Positions 45,846 to 57,639 of a DNA stretch of 64,000 bases are shown one piece after another (within the stretch, counting starts at the first letter, position 1; each line of letters starts with the position of its first letter). Origin of the DNA: Margaritispora aquatica (taxonomy: Eukaryota; Ascomycota; Leotiomycetes; Helotiales; Discinellaceae); NCBI GenBank assembly GCA_007644065.1, contig VJWN01000003.1, forward strand, positions 62,001 to 126,000, read 5' to 3'. The notes under the pieces were generated by a model. That model saw nothing but the letters and a program-made list of their open reading frames with translations, was not told where the DNA came from and did no database searches. Made by a program: the position numbers and the translations under genes.

Positions 45846-47142
45846 GGTGAACGATCCTGGGGAGGAGGACTAAGGCGATGTGTGAGATGCTGTTGTTTGA
45901 GGAGAGTACCAGCAGACAGCTCAGCAGGACTGTAAGACAGAGCCAGGCTTGGTCGAGGATGTGGTCTTGAGCCGTGCGTGATGGCTAGATTGATTTGTTC
46001 CTTTGAATGAGTGACTGAGGTGTGAATGTCGACGTGGAGTTGAATTCTTGGACAACTCAGGAGATGTGAATTGATACTTGGGGTTTGAGTTTGTCCTGGG
46101 GCTTGACCTTCTTGTCCTTTCAGCTTCGATCCTTGTCGCTTACGGAGGTACAGCTGCAGGATTTGGATACGGTATACCGGGGGAGACGGGGTAGGTAGAT
46201 ATTGTTTGACCCTGATCTGATCTGAAGTGAACAAATACAAGATACAAGATGGGAATGATTGAATGTTTATGCAGCCGCAGCGCAGATACAGGTACTAAGG
46301 GTGAAAATGAAAAGAGTGTGAAAATGAGGTTATTCTAAGGTTTGTTTGAGGGCGGAGTACAATAACAATCATAATAACAAGAATAATACAAATGGGACAT
46401 TAATAAAAATGCAATTCTGTCCGTGCTACCGTCCGTACCTACGTATTTGGCTCCTATTTCCAGCAGCCAGCAGGGAATGGCCAGGCGTTCGCTCAGAAAA
46501 ACGCCCGACCCCAACCACCCCCCCAGTGACAAGTCCGACACTCCAGGATTGATCGGCGGGCAAAAAAAGACTGAAAAGGGGTTAGTGATCTCGTGATCCA
46601 AATCTGAAACAATCAGCTGATCTTTGCTAGATCGGGGGTTTCTTTTCAGGTTCGTTATCGTTATCGTTATCGTTATCGGCGCCGCTTCGGTTCCGGCTCT
46701 TATCTACTTCATCTCCCGCTCAGAAAGGTAGGGACGGAGTGGAGTACATACAAAATGGTGCAATCCAGCCGGAAAGGGAAGGGCAGGTTCTATCTCACAA
46801 CTTTACAGTTTCCCATCCAATACGTTACCTGCCAATGCACGGAATAAGGTAGGGCCGAGTGTTATAATCACCTGCCTCCTGCCTCCTTCCTCCTTCCAGG
46901 TTGTTCCATTCATTACCTTACCTGGTATGGTATATTGATTGTGTCAGATGTTACAAGAGGGGAGGGAATTACGCCATTTTGGTTTACATGACCTGCCAGT
47001 CTGGCTTACCTAAACCTTAGAACCTCATCCATCCTCACCTTCACTCACTCACTCACTCTCCTCCTCATACATTCTTTGTAATATCTGTACTTTTATATCT
47101 TCATTCTTCTGAATCCATTAGCGAACTTTATTCCTGACAATC
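45846..47142. promoter_or_regulatory. Divergent promoter between RhoGAP and dipeptidase genes
   Basis: 1.3 kb intergenic sequence. It contains (CGTTAT)4 at 46653-46676 and, just upstream of the dipeptidase, a pyrimidine-rich (TCAC)n/CTCCTCCTC tract at 47037-47072. Short ORFs inside look spurious. Confidence 0.45.
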
Positions 47143-48897
47143 ATGCCTTTTTCTAAAGAGGATGATCCGCTGTTGCCCAAGACTCCCTACTCTCCAGAAG
47201 TCACCTCTGCTTCAAGGCCGGGCAGCGTCAATGAAGACTTCCACTTCAAGGAGATACAAGTCGACGATGAAGAAGAGAGCTCTGGTCGACAGTTTTTCAA
47301 TGAATGGACTACTGTCATGAGTATGTGCATGATTGTCAGCGTGCTCTTCATCTTCTTCTCCCAGAATGCCGAAGATGTCCGGCCTATACCAAGGACGCTT
47401 GAGCAGAGAGTTGAACGCATTCTTACCGACACCCCACTTATAGGTCAGTGGTATATCCTCATCTTGGACATGTAAGTTTCATCTAACAGCTGTTTCAGAT
47501 GGGCATAATGACCTCGCGATTCTGGTCAGATTTCTCTACAACAATCATATCTACGACGAGAATTTCACCAAGCCATTTGAGCAGGGTGGAATGTATGCCC
47601 ATGTTGACCTCCCAAGACTTGCCGAAGGCAAGAATGGAGGGGCTTTCTGGAGTGCATTTGTTCCCTGTCCAAAGAACAACTTGGACTTCTCAGACGAGAA
47701 TTATGCTGACTGTAAGCTTTGGTGCTCATCTTCATTCTGTCTCTCACGTGTCCATCTCCACTTCAACTACTGCAAGTGCTGCTAGTTACCCAGCTAGGTA
47801 GTTATAGCGCAGGTCAGGCGTTTTTGACTAGAAATCATGTTTTCAGAATTTCCCTCGATTTTTCTGTGTCTATGGATACCTTCGCAGGGTTTTCCAGGTA
47901 CTACATCACATATTTTGTTGTTTAACTATCTTCAAATTGTGGTTATTGATGACTTCCAGCTGTTGCTTTTACACTCTCTCAAATCGACGTTCTTACTCGT
48001 CTCCAAGAAGAATATCCGACGCGATTTTCACCTCCAGTCAACAGTAGTACCGCCTTGAAGGCTTTTAAGTCAGGCCAACTGATTTCACCTCTGGCGATCG
48101 AAGGCCTTCACCAAATTGGAAACTCGATAACTAATCTGCGTCTGTTCCATTCACTTGGTGTTCGTTACGCGACACTTACCCATAATTGTCACAACATTTA
48201 TGCGGATGCTGCACTTTTGGAAGTTCCTGGAGGGATCGAGATTGCTAAGCCCTATTGGCATGGTGTCTCGCCTGCAGGCCGCAATTTAATTGGCGAAATG
48301 AATCGTTTGGGAATGATTGTCGATCTCGCTCATGTCAGCCAGAACACCATGCGTGATGTTCTCGGTGCATCGGAGAGCTGGGAAGGAAGTGCTGCTCCTA
48401 TTATCTACTCGCACTCCTCCGCTTATGCGCTCTGTCCTCATCCTCGGAACGTCCCTGATGACATTCTTCAGCTTGTGAAGAAGAAGAATAGCGTTGTCAT
48501 GGTGAACTTCTCTCCAGACTTCGTGTCTTGTGTTGCGAACACCTCAAGTCCTACGGGTGTTGACTTCTACCCTCCAAACTCAACATTAGAACACGTGGTT
48601 AGCCATATCTTGCACATCGGGGAGCTAATTGGATTTGATCACGTTGGACTAGGGAGCGACTTTGATGGTATTCCAGACACACCAAAGGGTTTGGATGATG
48701 TGAGCAAGTTCCCGGACTTAGTTGCTGAAATGTTGAAGCGAGGCGTCAGTGACGAGGATGCTGGAAAGGTTGTTGGGGGGAATGTATTAAGAGTGTGGAA
48801 AGATGTTGACGCTATTGCGTTGAAGCTGCAAAAGTCTGGTGCAAGGCCGTTGGAAGATGCACTTCCAGGTCTAAGGTTTGCCACTATCTTTGGTTGA
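47143..48897 (+). CDS. Membrane (renal-type) dipeptidase, peptidase family M19
   Basis: Exons 47143-47443, 47499-47711, 47960-48897 (483 aa). Intron 2 (248 nt) is long for this window. A cytosolic N-terminus is followed by one membrane anchor (about residues 65-82, MSMCMIVSVLFIFFS), giving a type II orientation. Metal ligands are in place: the His-x-Asp of TPLIDGHNDLAILVR, the bridging Glu of ISPLAIEGLHQIGNS, the His of RYATLTHNCHNIYAD, and the second His set in IIYSHSSAYALCPHPRNVPD. The substrate-site DHVGLGSDFDGIPDTPKGLD is present. The zinc enzyme cleaves dipeptides, including gliotoxin-type Cys-Gly intermediates in some secondary pathways; no such cluster is visible, so general dipeptide turnover is likelier. 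Confidence 0.92.
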
Positions 48898-49705
48898 ATT
48901 GGCGGTTAATAATCTGAGAAGATATGTATGATGAGACTTTTATATATGATATATGGCATTAAGGCAAAACATATCCTGCTTCGATCAGCCCCCACAACAA
49001 ATTGACATCAGTCTGAGCATAGCTTTAGAAATACATGACAATTAACAGCCTCCAGGGTTGATACTATTACAGGATCGAGACGCAGTCTCCTGTTCACATC
49101 TATCTTCAAACAATTCTAACGTTGTTCTAAATCCATCACCACCTCACCATATCAATATCAGGTGTCTTTTCCATACGAGGATGCCAAGGAGGTGGCTTCG
49201 CTCCAGTCCAGTCTGTATATGTATACCCCGCACCACAACCCAACCACCTACCAAAAACTTCACCAATGCTTTGCTTGATTATTTGTCTACCAATGGTTCG
49301 AATGTCTTGATTTACGAGTTATGAGACATATCAATCCATAACTCCTCCCTTTGTATGCTGTTATTGGTTCTCGTCACCAATGATGCAATCTATATATATC
49401 TTATGGAATACCAGCCAGAAGAGTGCTCCCGAAGCCATGCATCTCAACGGCTCGTATCCATAAAAGCTGTATCTGGTGACGGGAGAGGCTGAACTCTCGC
49501 GGTGCAAGCTATGACAAGCGTGGTGCTACCGTAGTACCTACCGTACGATAGAGTGATATAAGCTCAAGTGAATCCCCACTCCCATCTCCCCACACCTCTG
49601 ATCATCTGAAGTTACTGCTGAAGACTATACACTCGCTTGAGGTGCAATAAGGGCTGGAAGAGATTGAGATCAACAGAACAGCAGAAAAATACGACAGTCA
49701 CTAAG
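48898..49705. other. Intergenic region, nothing recognised
   Basis: 808 bp with one short plus-strand ORF of no recognisable character. Contains the promoter of the HsbA-like gene. Confidence 0.4.
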
Positions 49706-50290
49706 ATGAAGACTTTAATTTCTCTTCTCCTTCTCCTCACAACTTCCCTCTGTCTCGCCTCCCCTCTCGAAGCGAGGGACTCATCAGAAGCCATTGGCAA
49801 CATCCAATACCTAACCACCTCATGGAAGTCCTATACCACCTCTCTCCTCAACATCTCACACACCTACCACATCCCCAAACACCCACACCACAACCAACCC
49901 TCATTTAACACCAGCACCCTTCCCCTTCAGGACCAATACGCCATCATCGCTGTCGTGTCATCCTACAACATGAACTTCAAGTACGAGTCCTACGTCATCG
50001 ACCGCGTAGCTGCTGGTCCTGTTCTCAGCAAGGAGGATAGCAAGGCTGTGTTGCAGGCGCTGAAGGAGTTGGTGAAGGCGCTGGAGCCGCTGTTTGACGC
50101 TTTTGAGATCTTTGTGGATGTTATTGGGAAGCAGAACTTGGTGTCCATGCTGGGATATCAGAATATTGTGGCTAATTTGATCACGGCCGTGGCGGGTGTC
50201 GTGACTGACAAGGAGAAGACGAAAGTGCAAAAGCTGGGGAAGAAGCATGCAGATATCGTGGCGGAAATCAGAGCAAGTTTGGGTGCTTAA
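49706..50290 (+). CDS. HsbA-like hydrophobic surface-binding / galactomannoprotein family secreted protein
   Basis: A single exon of 194 aa from the ATG at 49706. Signal peptide MKTLISLLLLLTTSLCLA, then a propeptide-like SPLEARDSSEA. The rest is an all-helical domain with the HsbA rhythm: IGNIQYLTTSWKSYTTSLL, QDQYAIIAVVSSYNMNFKYE, RVAAGPVLSKEDSKAVLQAL, LVKALEPLFDAFEIFVDV, ending EIRASLGA. A His/Pro-rich insert (YHIPKHPHHNQPS) separates the first two helices. HsbA proteins are secreted, bind hydrophobic surfaces and can recruit cutinases; other members are cell-wall mannoproteins. Family assignment is by overall pattern, with no single invariant motif. Confidence 0.7.
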   Translation: MKTLISLLLLLTTSLCLASPLEARDSSEAIGNIQYLTTSWKSYTTSLLNISHTYHIPKHPHHNQPSFNTSTLPLQDQYAIIAVVSSYNMNFKYESYVIDRVAAGPVLSKEDSKAVLQALKELVKALEPLFDAFEIFVDVIGKQNLVSMLGYQNIVANLITAVAGVVTDKEKTKVQKLGKKHADIVAEIRASLGA

Positions 50291-50465
50291 GAAAGGGATT
50301 AGAAAGCGGTAGTTTGGATTACACAATGTTTGTAGGAGATGTCTTTCCAAAGAAATAAATGTCTCTATTCATACTTGTAGATGCTGTCGGAAACCAATCA
50401 GAGCTGTTAACAATATATCCGTCCTTCCTTCGTTTCCACTACTTCTCAGTCTTGGTGCCACTTAA

Positions 50466-51259
50466 CTATTTCTCCACAATAGGTTCAACTTGCTTAACAA
50501 CCTTCGCAGGTGAGCCAACTGCAACACAGTAGCTAGGAATACTCTTCGTGACCACAGAACTTGCACCAACAGTCACTCCATCCCCAATCGTCACGCCAGG
50601 CATGATCACGGTATGACCTCCAATCCAGCAATCATTCCCAATCGTCACCTCCATCGAGTAGTCAACACCATCCCTTCTTGCCTGGGGATCAGTTGGGTGC
50701 GTAGCAGCAAAGATGCTCACGTTTGGGCCGAACTTGGTGTGATTCCCTATTCTCACAAGACCACAGTCTAGAATCACCATCCTGTCGCCAAATCAGATTT
50801 GTTTTCATGATCATGTGAGGTTGCTTGTGGGGAATATCTACCCAAAGTTGCTGTAAAAGCCATCGCCAATCGAGATGTTGCATCCATAGTCAACTCGAAA
50901 GGGAGGGTCGATGTCAATGCCTTTGCCCATGCGTCCCAAGAGCTGCACAAGCATAGAATCTCGGTCTTCCGCCAGTGACTTGTCGGTGGCGTCATCGGGC
51001 AGGTAGTCGTTGTATTTCTTGATCAACTTGCGTGCTCGTAGTCTACCTGCTTGTAATTCAGGAACAAACGCATTATATCTGTAACATGGACAATTAGTTA
51101 TAGAGCTACTAGTTCACATGGAACGCGCTGAGCTTCGATTCTAGAGTGGGGGACAAACGCCATTCCAGACACCATTTTCTCGTATTCATCACACCAAGGT
51201 GTGTTTCGCAAGGACTTTGCAAACTCAATGCATGTTAAGTTTTTCTCTAGCGATGGCAT
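50466..51259 (-). CDS. Maltose/galactoside-type O-acetyltransferase (NodL/LacA, left-handed beta-helix)
   Basis: Exons 51259-51159, 51078-50842, 50781-50466 (217 aa). The Mac domain is at the N-terminus: MVSGMAYNAFVPELQAGRLR, ARKLIKKYNDYLPDD. Hexapeptide repeats follow: IDIDPPFRVDYGCNISIGDG, MVILDCGLVRIGNHTKFGPN, then IFAATHPTDP carrying the catalytic His, VTIGNDCWIGGHTVIMPGVT, IGDGVTVGASSVVTKSIPSY, VAVGSPAKVVKQVEP. It acetylates a sugar hydroxyl using acetyl-CoA in the cytosol. Such genes are widespread in ascomycetes, often with a bacterial look; the three introns' worth of splicing here (two introns, GT-AG) shows it is settled in the fungal genome. The first exon ends in GTTTGT, a weaker donor. 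Confidence 0.9.
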
Positions 51260-52159
51260 GGTAAAAGGAGGAGAGGTTCAGGGTAACTATAGTTTTGCTA
51301 CACTCCTATTATCTAGGTAGATACTTATTGCTACCCGCTGTTTTGCGCGGTCCTTCCACTTGCTTGGTATTTTCAACCTGAGGCCACCAAGAATTTAGCG
51401 AGCCTTAGTAGGTTCGTTATAATATATAGAAATTTCACTATTACGATCGTTATAAAAAATAGCGGGAATTGTAAAGATATATAACGGTGCTCATTATTAA
51501 TTATAACGAAATTCGAACTTTTTTATAGCTACTTTTAGACTTCGTTATATACCCTCGTTATATTTTATAACGGTATCGCTATTAAAAACGACGAAAAAGC
51601 TATATCTTAAACTACTACTTTTATAAATCTATCTACTAGATCTAATAGATCTACTACTGACCTACCTTTGGTCTTCGCTTCACGGTTTAGGAGAAGTTAA
51701 ACAATATGGAGATGAGACCACGGTGCTTAGCTACAATATACAAGAAGATCTGCCTTACGGCATTTATTCCTCGAAATCTATACCTGAGACACTGATAATA
51801 ACGTCAAGTCACACGTAATATTTCGAAATTCTCTTGTTTTGCCTTTTACTTCCATTTGTCAGTCATTCTTCAAGTTCCTAAGATGAAATATCTTACTGGA
51901 AAACTACTATGAAAATTTCCTTGAGATTTCTGAGTGTGGAAGTTTCGGTGAACCTATCTGAAGGAAATACCAGTCGTGTGATGGAGCGAAGCGAGCCCCT
52001 CTTCAAACCTGAACAGTCTCAAACCCACTTCATATTTCCAAACGAGTAATTTGTAACAACCTCTATCACAAGGGGTGCCTCTCTACGAATAAACGACTGA
52101 GTAACATTCATTAATTCGTATGCATCATTACAGTGGAGCCAATCTAAAAGAGCACAGAC
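51260..52159. other. Intergenic region containing an AT-rich insert
   Basis: Holds the acetyltransferase promoter and the 3' flank of the Est1-like gene, with an AT-rich block described separately. Confidence 0.4.
51416..51660. repeat. AT-rich, repeat-like insert (possible decayed small transposon)
   Basis: About 245 bp markedly richer in A/T than its flanks, with CGTTATA recurring on both strands (51450, 51544, 51557 and others) and nearly all dinucleotides TpA-biased. No coding capacity. It resembles a RIP-altered MITE or LTR scrap; ends are not definable. Confidence 0.35.
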
Positions 52160-55100
52160 TTATTCTGACTCGCCGTCACTTACCTCAACAGCAGCCCCAT
52201 TATGCTGTCGCTTCAAATGCCTCTTTAAATTATCCTCCCTCGAGTATTTCACCTTGGACTTCTTACACTCCTCAAATGGACAAAAAAACTTTAATTCCCC
52301 AAAAATGTCCTTGTGGCGTCCGTGTTGATGCCTGATCAGATCTATCCGTCGGCCAAATGAGAAGCCACAATTTTGGACCTGACAGCTGATTGGTTTGGTG
52401 TGATATTTGATATGTTTTCTGGAGGTTTTTAGTCGAGGTATAGGTTCAAAGAAACTTGAGATGGAAGAGGTGGGTGAGTGAAGGCGGGCTTAGCAAGGGG
52501 GATGACGCGACTCACTTCTGGGCACTGGCGCGAGCGAATGCTTTATTGCAGTGGGGGCAAGTATGTGGCTTTGGTGAGCTTGGAGATGAGCTAACCTCTG
52601 GAGAGAGAAGCAGATCTGAGGGAATTGTGGCAGAGGACTTGAATGGAGGAGTATGCCCAGGAACTTTGGTGAGTTTTTCTGAGGGCTCACCAGCTTGGAA
52701 AGGTCTCGGGGAGAGCGTATTGTTGGTCAGTGTTGCTGAGAGATTGTGGGCACATTGCTTTCCTTCCTCCCCGGGAGCTTGCTGTTCTTGATCATCATTT
52801 TCCTGATTTGACCCGAGGCTATGGTCCAAATCTTCGCTACTTTCAAGATCATCTCCAGTCTGTGCAAGGGCTAGCAGGTCGGTAGAAACTACACCTCCGA
52901 GATATGGCGTTGATTCCGCCGAAACACCTACGAGACAGCTGTCTGGCTCTGTTGATTTTTGAACCTCTTCAACTTCTTTGCTTCCATGGTAAACAATATC
53001 GAGATTGATGAAATCCGTGAGCCAGCTGTCGAGGCTTTCAGCACAATGGTAGGTGAGGGAGGACTGATCCTCAAAGTCCGGTCGTAATACATTGAGGAAC
53101 CCCTCAAGAAATTCCCGACTTACTATAGCATATATTCCATTCAGAAGCGGGTCGCCATCCAGTGAACGGCAGGACATACTTTCTTCTAGCCCTACTAGGG
53201 AGCTATTGGTGGAAGAACCCTCAATTTTTGAAGATGATTGAGAGGTCTCAATAGTAGTTGATGAGCAATCGAAAGATGACGAGCGCAACGAGGTAGAGAA
53301 CCGTGCCTTGTTGAACTCATTGTGAAAAGGGATGTAGGAGGCAGGCTCATATTTCAGCCAAGACAGACCGTTAGCAATGCGAGTAGCGAGCCAAAGGATT
53401 CTCTTGCTTCGCTGCGCTGTCATTGAATTCAGATTTGTTGCATCACTGTCGTCGTCGATATCTACAGAGAACCACTCATTCGGGAAGTACTCTTCCGCCC
53501 ATAGCAGCCCACGCATAGCAAAATCTTCAGGGAGTGGACGAGATTTAGCCCATTCTGAGTGTAGAAAGGTGTCCCTTTCGATTATGCCATGAGATGTGTC
53601 ATAAATATCCAAGAGATTGTTGAGAAATTCTGCAAGCGATTTCCATGGGAAGTCAACTTGAATTAAGTGCTTAGTATGAGGATGACGAGAGATGCAATGA
53701 ATGAATGCTAGAGAGACGTGGACACAGGGTAGAACGTTTGGATCTCCCAATCTTTGAAGTGCAATCTCGAGAGTCGCATTGGCCATCTTTCGAGCGGCTC
53801 GAAAAGAGCTATTCTCCAATGGAAGATCTTGGAGGGCGCTAGGATATTCAATCGATGACTTGAGGGCTGCCATGAGGGGATTATCGTTTGCCCCAAACCC
53901 GAGCATTGCAATGGTGTTTGCAATTGCGATATGACATCCCTGTTCCATGAACTTCGAAGTGACTCGACCAATATGATTGTCCAATAATCCGATGAACTCA
54001 TGGTATGAGCGCTCGAAGCGGTCTAAGCTTTCATTCGTAAATAGAAGCGCATGTGCCTTGACGAAAACCATTTCGAGAGGCGGGATTCTCGGTTGACCGT
54101 GAGTGGAGTCTACATCAAGAACAGGGCTGAAGAGTGTAAGAATCGATTCTCCCGCAGAGGTAAAAGGTATTTCCACACAAAGGGATTTCGAGTAATAGAA
54201 CAATTGCTGCAAAGTATTTGGTCTGGCTAAAATCGCAAGGTGATGATACAATCGGCCTATCGTAGGTGCTTTATCGGATGCTTTCGTGTACCAATGCTTT
54301 GCCACACCGGCCCAAACTTCTCTATCACGAATGTCGTCATCGTCTATAGCCATTCGATAGCGTCCAAGGTCACCCAAACACTCTATCCAGCTATCTTCCA
54401 ACGCAGGGACAGTCTCGCATAGCAATGCCATCAGTGAATATGCCAAGAAAATAAACGCAAGCATGTGATCTAGAGAAGCCGGTAGCCTGTGCCTTAGTAA
54501 CTCTAGGAAGCTGTAAATGCCATGCCGCCACATCCTAGCTGGCATTGAGTATTTGGAAGCTAACCTGCGAAGGGCTGCACTGGCTGCAGGGTGTTGACTG
54601 GTAAGAAGAAAGTTATAGTGCTCATGGAGTAGTGTGCGATGTAATGCGATGAGAGCTTGCCATTGTTCGTTATTGAGGTTCAATGGAGCTCCTGAGGCGG
54701 CCAGTGTGGCCTGCTGGTTTTCGACCGCGATACATTTTGCCTCGACCACCACAAGATCAGCGTAGATGCCTTTTACTTCTGCAACAAGTTGTTCTTGCGA
54801 GATTGGTCGAATGTCTGGCTGCCCTGTCACATTTTGTGATTCATGTGAAGTTGAAGTTGAAGTTGCAGCTGGCGATTCTTCTGGGTCTTGCGTCTTTTGG
54901 CGTTTCCTTCTCTTTTGGCCTTTTCCTTTGTTAGGATTAGGGCCGAGAGTGGTAAGGAAGAGTGTACCAGCGGCTAACGCAGCCAACCCAATTTGTGATG
55001 CAGGAATCGCTTTTGGCGACTTTATTGATGGAACATCCTCCTCCTCCTCCTTCCAGAGCGGGCTCCTGCGCTTCTTATTGTTGGTCTTCCTTAAATGAGC

Positions 55101-55689
55101 AATCCAGCGATCAGCGAAAATATTTTGCGATCGGGTATCATTCCCTGAAGGAGAATCATCATTCGATGGTGTTCCTTGGCTTCCGGCATGTCCTCTGGAC
55201 AGATCAAGATAGTTTGAATGTGGTTGCCCAGCGGCTGTTGCATTGCTAGTGTTTGCCGCGTGAAATGTAACCTCAATGGCAACGGTGTTTGGGGAAGATT
55301 CTTCAGCCTGAACTGGAGAGTTGTTGAGTGAAACTTCAACGTCGATGGCAGATAAGTTTGAAGATCCTGTTGATGGCACAATAGGTTGTTGGTAGCTGGT
55401 AATCAAGCGTAAATGGGCTCTACTAGTCGAACATCCGGGCTCCGATGGTTCCTGAGGAGTCGAAAGGGTGACTTGATCAGCCTGGTGAACCTCTCTGTGA
55501 CGAGATCAACAATTGCTTCTATTCCAAATCAAATAGAACATTTACTTACAATGTAACAATCAAAACCGCACTCCCTGTAATGCTGGCTACTGGAGAATGG
55601 CCTTCGAACGATGTAAAATTCTTATACTGAAAACTTCTACCAATGAAAAGCAAGAATAACGCAAATAGTAGTACTCCTGGAGTCTTCAT
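52160..55689 (-). CDS. Est1-type DNA/RNA-binding domain protein with C-terminal C2H2 zinc fingers
   Basis: Exons 55689-55550, 55494-52516, 52418-52160 (1125 aa). A hydrophobic N-terminus (MKTPGVLLFALFLLFIG) and a second segment near residue 165 (SQIGLAALAAGTLFLTTLG) may be membrane anchors. The Est1/SMG7-like helical core starts near residue 235: LVAEVKGIYADLVVVEAKCI, ALIALHRTLLHEHYNFLLTS, the 14-3-3-like RMWRHGIYSFLELLRHRLPA, WIECLGDLGRYRMAIDDDD, and PTIGRLYHHLAILARPNTLQ. Three zinc fingers close the protein: CPHCNKAFARASAQKKHIKYH (split by intron 2), CQVQNCGFSFGRRIDLIRHQ, CPFEECKKSKVKYSREDNL. Est1-domain proteins act in telomerase recruitment or RNA decay; this finger-bearing fungal version has no established role that I know. 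A GTAAGT inside the last codons could give an alternative 3' end. Confidence 0.8.
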
Positions 55690-56571
55690 GATGTCGAATG
55701 TTGGAGTTTGGTCTCCGATGCTCAATCAAATGGAGAACCGCTAGGTTAAGTATCCAAAGTGCCGTGAGAAAATAGTTATGTGAACGCAACCTTGGAGCTG
55801 CCATCGGATTTGAAAAGTTGACTGAAGCTGAGGCACCCCATAAGGTATGTTCCAATGGTGATACAATGAGGCGTTATTTTGGTATGAGCTGAGGCACCCT
55901 ACAGCAGCCCCACAAGTGTGATGCAGCGGGGAAATAAATACGATTCGAGGTGTAAGCCAATACATGGGCTGGGCTGGCTGGGTGGAGGCACCCTACAAAG
56001 GCTTGTGTGGATAGCACAGTAGTCCCCCTAGCCTTGTAGATAACAATGCTTTACGAGTCACCTGACTTATAGCCCATAGGGTCGGCAGCAAGGCTATATA
56101 GAGAAATATAGGATAGATAAGTTAGATAATAGTTTTGGGTTATGATCTACGGAATCCTCAGGGATAACTAAGGGTTATGCAATCCTGCATATCCGCAAAT
56201 CCGGAACTCGTCAATAGAGTGATAATGGCTTGCCAACGGTACCAAAGTTCTATCTATATTTACGGATATAGATCATGACTTAGGAATACTCAAATCTCCA
56301 CGAAATCTAGAGGGATATAAAGTACTAGAGAATGTCCGGAGAACAAAATTCTATATAATAAGGTAGTGTTTTTTTTTAAATTAAAAACTTCGTACTTAAA
56401 TTTAAATGCGTATTTATACTTTTAGTAAGATATCGAGAACTATATTGACGTACGAAATAGGGATTAAGGTTAATTAAGCTTGTGAGAAGGGTTTAGAGAC
56501 TGTCTTATTCCAATAAAGTTGTCTAATATTGTTGAGAAGCCCTTACAAGCTGTTTAAAAGGAGTAGAATAC
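55690..56571. other. Transition from gene flank to AT-rich repeat zone
   Basis: The left part is the promoter of the Est1-like gene. GAGGCACCC recurs at 55830, 55891 and 55985. From about 56,090 the sequence becomes AT-rich and TpA-rich and merges into transposon debris. Confidence 0.4.
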
Positions 56572-57076
56572 TATAGGCAGGGAAAAACCGTAGGTCGGGG
56601 AATAACCTGATTACAAACGAAAGTCTAAGGTAAGCTAGATATAAAGTAGAACTCTAGGATAAGCTAGATATAAAGGTAAACGAGTTTAAATTAAACTTAG
56701 TAAACTAAAAGAGCTATTCTCTTTAACTATATAGAATTATAGTAAATCGATATAACTAATTTGTCCGATTATTATGAATTAGTATTATTAATTATACGGA
56801 GTATTAGAAATTATATTTATTAATTATCTCGAGTATTTATAATAAAGTAGGGTTAGACCTACTTCGGAGTCCGAGTTAGAGACTTAAAAAACTCCGAGTC
56901 GGGTTCTATCGGTTTCTTTCGGTTCTGGTACTATTTCCAATTAGGCCTAGCAGCCGTATAGGCTAAGAATACTAGGATTTATACTAACAATAAGAGATAA
57001 TAAAAGACTATATATAGTATATAAGCTTTAAAGCTAAATATAACTATTTAATATAATAGCTTATTTAAAACCAATA
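56572..57076 (+). repeat. LTR copy 1 (plus orientation, copia-like)
   Basis: Starts TATAGGCAGGGAAAAACCG, close to TGTAAGCAGGGA of the better copies, and ends AAAACCAATA, the same end as the other three long copies. Shares AACCTGATTACAAACGAAAG, the AAGCTAGATATAAAG repeats, AGAGCTATTCTCTTTA and AAGCTTTAAAGCTAAATATA with them, but about 230 bp in its middle differ. Length 505 bp. Confidence 0.65.
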
Positions 57077-57195
57077 GTCTATATACGGTATATAGTTATT
57101 TATTTTTAAAAAGAAATTACGTTAAAAAGGTATTATATATAATTAAAACAACTAACTAGCAATTATTTTCTAAAGCTATTAAAAGCTATTTTAGA
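57077..57195 (-). mobile_element. Inverted fragment of copia gag 5' end
   Basis: Reverse complement matches the plus-strand element from its gag start to about 60854 (GTCTATATACGG... back to AAAAGCTATTTT). It directly abuts the end of LTR copy 1, so plus LTR is joined to minus gag. The gag ATG is changed. Confidence 0.7.
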
Positions 57196-57411
57196 TACTT
57201 AATATACTTAATATACTTAATATACTTAATATACTTAATATACTTAATATACTTAATATACTTAATATACTTAATATACTTAATATAAAAAATATAAAAA
57301 ATATAAAAAATATAAAAAATATAAAAAATATAAAAAATATAAAAAATATAAAAAATATAAAAAATATAAAAAATATAAAAAATATAAAAAATATAAAAAA
57401 TATAAAAAATA
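57192..57411. repeat. 9-bp minisatellite with two unit types
   Basis: Ten units of TATACTTAA are followed without loss of phase by about fourteen units of TATAAAAAA. Both blocks keep the 9-bp period. It begins exactly at the 5' leader of the inverted gag fragment. Confidence 0.9.
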
Positions 57412-57639
57412 TAAGTTATAAGTATATCTATAAAATAAAAATATTTTTTTATACTTTTTATACTTTTTATACTTTTAAGCTAAAACTTTTTAGTATACTA
57501 AGTTAACTAGTATAGATAAATAAATATAGGATAGGATATATAAAACCGAATCCGAAATACGAATATACGATCCCCGAATAGGGGTAATCGTCTAATTCTA
57601 AAAAAAAGAGTAATCGTACGATCTTTAATAATTAAATAG
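57412..57639. other. AT-rich spacer between minisatellite and LTR copy 2
   Basis: No coding capacity. Contains TATACTTTT repeats similar to the leader upstream of the plus-strand gag at 60,630-60,720, so it is probably the untranslated leader of the inverted element. Confidence 0.4.
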
